Origin: Pseudomonas sp. J452
GTDB taxonomy: Bacteria > Pseudomonadota > Gammaproteobacteria > Pseudomonadales > Pseudomonadaceae
DNA length: 64,000 nt
Reading direction: 5' to 3'
Assembly (NCBI RefSeq): GCF_024666525.1
Contig: NZ_CP088294.1
Location: 3,968,001-4,032,000 of the forward strand
Each line of letters opens with the position of its first letter. The first letter of the stretch is position 1. Under the pieces are notes generated by a model that was given only the letters and a program-made list of their open reading frames with translations, was not told the DNA's origin and ran no database searches. Of the stretch, positions 62,098 through 64,000 are shown piece by piece. A program made the translations under genes and the position numbers.

Positions 62098-62418
62098 ATA
62101 CACCTCGTCCACTGTAGAAAATCCCCATCCTGCGCAGTAACCGTAACAACAGAGAACACATAACGCAAAGGTGACCATTATTAGTCATACAACTTTCAAG
62201 ACACCCGACAACACAATACCCGGTCACCCAGGAATGCCCCGTCAATTTCCATATAAATAATTATTGAAATATTGTCATCGCGACTAACGAACTTCGAAAC
62301 ACCTCAAAAAAACCATTAAACCGAGGCACAAAAAAACCGCCATCAGGCGGTTTCTCTGTTCGTCAGCGCAGCCTCTTCTACAGGTTGGTAACCGACGCAA
62401 TGACGTGGCTTCTTAGAG
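62098..62418. other. Intergenic region with a terminator
   Basis: About 320 nt. Apart from the terminator at 62327-62353, it holds AT-rich DNA (62180-62330), probably the promoter of the DUF7673-like gene. No ORF of substance. Confidence 0.5.
62327..62353 (-). terminator. Rho-independent terminator of the small-gene pair
   Basis: On the minus strand: AAACCGCC TGAT GGCGGTTT followed by TTTTG, a perfect 8-bp stem with T tract, downstream of the 63-aa gene. Confidence 0.88.
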
Positions 62419-62610
62419 TCAATGATGCTCAGACTTACGCAGTGTCCCAGGGGCAAAGCGGGATTCGTACTCAAGCGAGTCGGTGACCTGACGTTCGATG
62501 TCGTCGAACAGCGGTGCTAGCGAAGGTGTAGTCGCTCGGTGGAGCTCGAGGAACTTGAGCAGTTCCAAAGCGGTTTCCGTCTGCATCTCGAGATCACAGT
62601 AAACGGCCAT
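62419..62610 (-). CDS. Small hypothetical protein
   Basis: 63 aa, ATG 2 nt after the stop of the upstream gene. Helical, acidic: EMQTETALELLKFLELHR and FDDIERQVTDSLEYESRF. Not recognised. Second gene of a two-gene minus-strand unit that ends at a good terminator. Confidence 0.5.
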   Translation of the reverse strand: MAVYCDLEMQTETALELLKFLELHRATTPSLAPLFDDIERQVTDSLEYESRFAPGTLRKSEHH

Positions 62611-62612
62611 TC

Positions 62613-62864
62613 CTATCCCCCTGTGCTAGTCCGCTTGCCTCTCAGATACTCGGCCTGAAGCAACAACATCTTTGCTCCCTGGATTACACCCTTCCTCTTC
62701 AGCGCAACCAACAGCCGTTCAACCTCATCAAACTCGACATCGTCGCCCGAAAGATTCGTAAGCACCTGCGCCAAGCGGCCATACACATCCCCTTGAGGCG
62801 TCACGCCGTGCTCTGCCGCGAGCGCTCGTACATACTCTTCGACGTCTCTCTTCTCGCCAGTCAT
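62613..62864 (-). CDS. Small hypothetical protein
   Basis: 83 aa from the ATG at 62864 with GAGGGG upstream; the longer frame to 62912 has no site. Helical: KRDVEEYVRALAAEHGVTP and FDEVERLLVALKRKGVI. The tail QAEYLRGKRTSTGG is basic. Not recognised. Possibly a regulator; it is divergent from the 79-aa gene at 62930. Confidence 0.5.
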   Translation of the reverse strand: MTGEKRDVEEYVRALAAEHGVTPQGDVYGRLAQVLTNLSGDDVEFDEVERLLVALKRKGVIQGAKMLLLQAEYLRGKRTSTGG

Positions 62865-62929
62865 CGCAGCCCCTCGGGAGATGTTCCCGGGTATCATCAC
62901 AGTGATCGTCAACCGAGGATAGATCCCCG

Positions 62930-63169
62930 ATGACCTACAAAACGGGTGCGCCCAACCAGAACGTGCACCTCATAGTGAGCGGAGACCTACTTGGTAGAAC
63001 CAGCGAAGCAGGCATCAACCTTTCCCTCACTCTGGAGCAGGCGTTGGTTCAGGCCATCCAGGTTAGACGGGGCGAGATTTGGTTGGCTGAGAACCGAGAA
63101 ACGCTCGTGGGGTACAACAAGCACACAGATGAGCACGGCGTGTTTAGCGATGGATTCCGCTGCTTCTGA
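62930..63169 (+). CDS. Small hypothetical protein
   Basis: 79 aa, ATG at 62930. Sequence GAPNQNVHLIVSGDLLGRT and LTLEQALVQAIQVRRGEIW gives alternating strand and helix; ends in GFRCF. Not recognised. Lies between the divergent 83-aa gene and the nadE terminator. Confidence 0.5.
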   Translation: MTYKTGAPNQNVHLIVSGDLLGRTSEAGINLSLTLEQALVQAIQVRRGEIWLAENRETLVGYNKHTDEHGVFSDGFRCF

Positions 63170-63192
63170 CAGCGCAGTGCACGCCTAGCGCA

Positions 63193-63221
63193 CCAAAGAA
63201 AAGGGGCGCAACAGCGCCCCT
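63193..63221 (-). terminator. Rho-independent terminator of nadE
   Basis: Stem AGGGGCGC / GCGCCCCT with a 4-nt loop at 63202-63221, followed on the minus strand by TTTTCTTT. It lies just downstream of the nadE stop codon at 63249. Confidence 0.85.
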
Positions 63222-63248
63222 AGCATATTCAAGCAACTGGCTAAGCTA

Positions 63249-64000
63249 TTAGTCCCCAATGCTCCAGCCAGAAGTGATTGGGTAGCGACGGTCACGGCCA
63301 AAGCCACGCTCGGTCACCCGTGGGCCCACCGCAGCCTGGCGCCGTTTGTATTCATTCAGGTCGACTAAGCGAATCACCTTCCTCACAACCTCCTTGTCGA
63401 AGCCTTTCTCCGTGATGGCATCAGCAGACAAGTCCTGCTCGATGTACAGGCGAAGGATTTCATCAAGGACTGGGTATGGAGGCAGGGAATCCTCGTCCTT
63501 TTGATCAGGAGCGAGTTCAGCAGACGGTGGACGATCTATGACGCGTTGTGGAATGACATGGCCCAGGGTGTTGCGGTATTCGCAGAGTCGGAATACCAAG
63601 GTCTTGGGCACATCCTTCAGGACGTCGTAGCCACCCGCCATATCGCCGTACAAGGTCGCATATCCGACAGCCATTTCGCTCTTGTTGCCGGTGGTCAGGA
63701 CGAGATACCGCTTCTTGTTGGAGATCGCCATCAGCATAGTGCCGCGACACCGGGCCTGAAGGTTCTCCTCGGTAGTGTCCTTACCAAAACCTTCGAACAT
63801 TGGCGCAAGCGTGGTCAGGAACGCCTCTACCATGGACGCGATGGGCAGTACGCTGTACTTCACGCCCAGAATGTCGGCTTCTGCTTTCGCATCGTCCTGG
63901 CTCATCTGGGCAGTGTAGTGGTACGGCATCATCACGGCTTCAACGTTGTCTGCGCCCAAGGCATCCACAGCCACAGCAAGCACCAGCGCCGAATCGATAC
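63249..64000 (-). CDS. nadE: NAD+ synthetase NadE, C-terminal part (5' end outside window)
   Basis: The frame is open to the window edge, and its first visible residues (IDSALVLAVAVDALG) continue the SGGxDSAL pyrophosphatase P-loop. Other NAD-synthetase features: MPYHYTAQMSQDD, TTGNKSEMAVGYATLYGDMAGGY (ammonia/glutamine-dependent synthase core), RPPSAELAPDQKDEDSLPPY and WSIGD end. This form, with the long C-terminal loop, is the glutamine-dependent enzyme that normally has an N-terminal amidase domain, not visible here. It marks probable core-genome sequence flanking the island. NAD synthesis next to NAD-consuming defence genes is probably coincidental. Confidence 0.92.
   Translation of the reverse strand, partial: IDSALVLAVAVDALGADNVEAVMMPYHYTAQMSQDDAKAEADILGVKYSVLPIASMVEAFLTTLAPMFEGFGKDTTEENLQARCRGTMLMAISNKKRYLVLTTGNKSEMAVGYATLYGDMAGGYDVLKDVPKTLVFRLCEYRNTLGHVIPQRVIDRPPSAELAPDQKDEDSLPPYPVLDEILRLYIEQDLSADAITEKGFDKEVVRKVIRLVDLNEYKRRQAAVGPRVTERGFGRDRRYPITSGWSIGD

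Noticed and set aside
1..64000. CRISPR array, tRNA, rRNA, integrase or att site
   Set aside because: No regular spaced repeats, no tRNA-like cloverleaf end or rRNA signature and no integrase motif were seen; the island borders are therefore not defined within the window.

Overview
The window looks like a large accessory (genomic-island or defence-island) stretch of a Pseudomonas chromosome. The indicators are an MvaT/MvaU-family xenogeneic silencer, an S-type pyocin with its immunity genes, LexA-boxed imuA-imuB and dnaE2, and typical pseudomonad small-gene families. No tRNA, rRNA, CRISPR array or integrase was seen. All calls come from reading sequence and motifs; no database search was run.

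Layout. 1-6107: nuclease and helicase genes: the 3' part of a DUF2075 helicase, a ScoMcrA-like HNH restriction protein, two orphan PD-(D/E)XK proteins, and an unrecognised 586-aa protein carrying a helicase-associated nuclease-like module. 6510-14732: a complete four-gene Wadjet (SMC anti-plasmid) operon in which every junction is a 4-nt ATGA overlap. 15134-18462: a three-gene plus-strand run made of two paralogous PD-(D/E)XK-like proteins and a Lit-like (peptidase U49) zinc protease. 18460-19690: an intact IS3-family element that supplies the Lit stop codon and abuts an ImmA/IrrE gene lacking its N-terminal domain. 20735-26844: small regulatory and hypothetical genes, including a zinc-finger/GNAT protein and a double-HTH regulator with a large palindromic candidate operator. 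26862-29733: a Septu-like pair in which an HNH domain is fused to an ABC-type ATPase and a second HNH protein follows.

30169-37096: mvaT-family gene, NYN-LOTUS protein and a 1626-aa single-chain Type ISP restriction-modification enzyme. 37501-39353: pyocin-like toxin with two different immunity genes. 39490-44407: frameshifted isochorismatase-like gene, TIR protein, RES-domain protein and a HEPN/zinc-ribbon protein. 44590-50545: SOS mutagenesis block (dnaE2, SRAP peptidase, imuB, imuA) with two LexA boxes. 50616-52071: exported small proteins. 52199-58953: several HEPN/Abi-like genes, interrupted by a truncated mvaT relic and solitary IS ends. 59207-63169: PLD-like nuclease with an 11-G tract, a membrane protein and small genes. 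63249-64000: the 3' part of nadE, probably the edge of the core genome.

Taken together, the cargo restricts foreign DNA (ScoMcrA-like, Type ISP, Wadjet, Septu-like) or probably kills or arrests infected cells (Lit, TIR, RES, HEPN/AbiJ). The most promising undescribed candidates are the paralogous-nuclease plus Lit operon, the HNH-ATPase fusion with a degenerate HNH motif plus partner, and the HEPN cluster bounded by IS relics.
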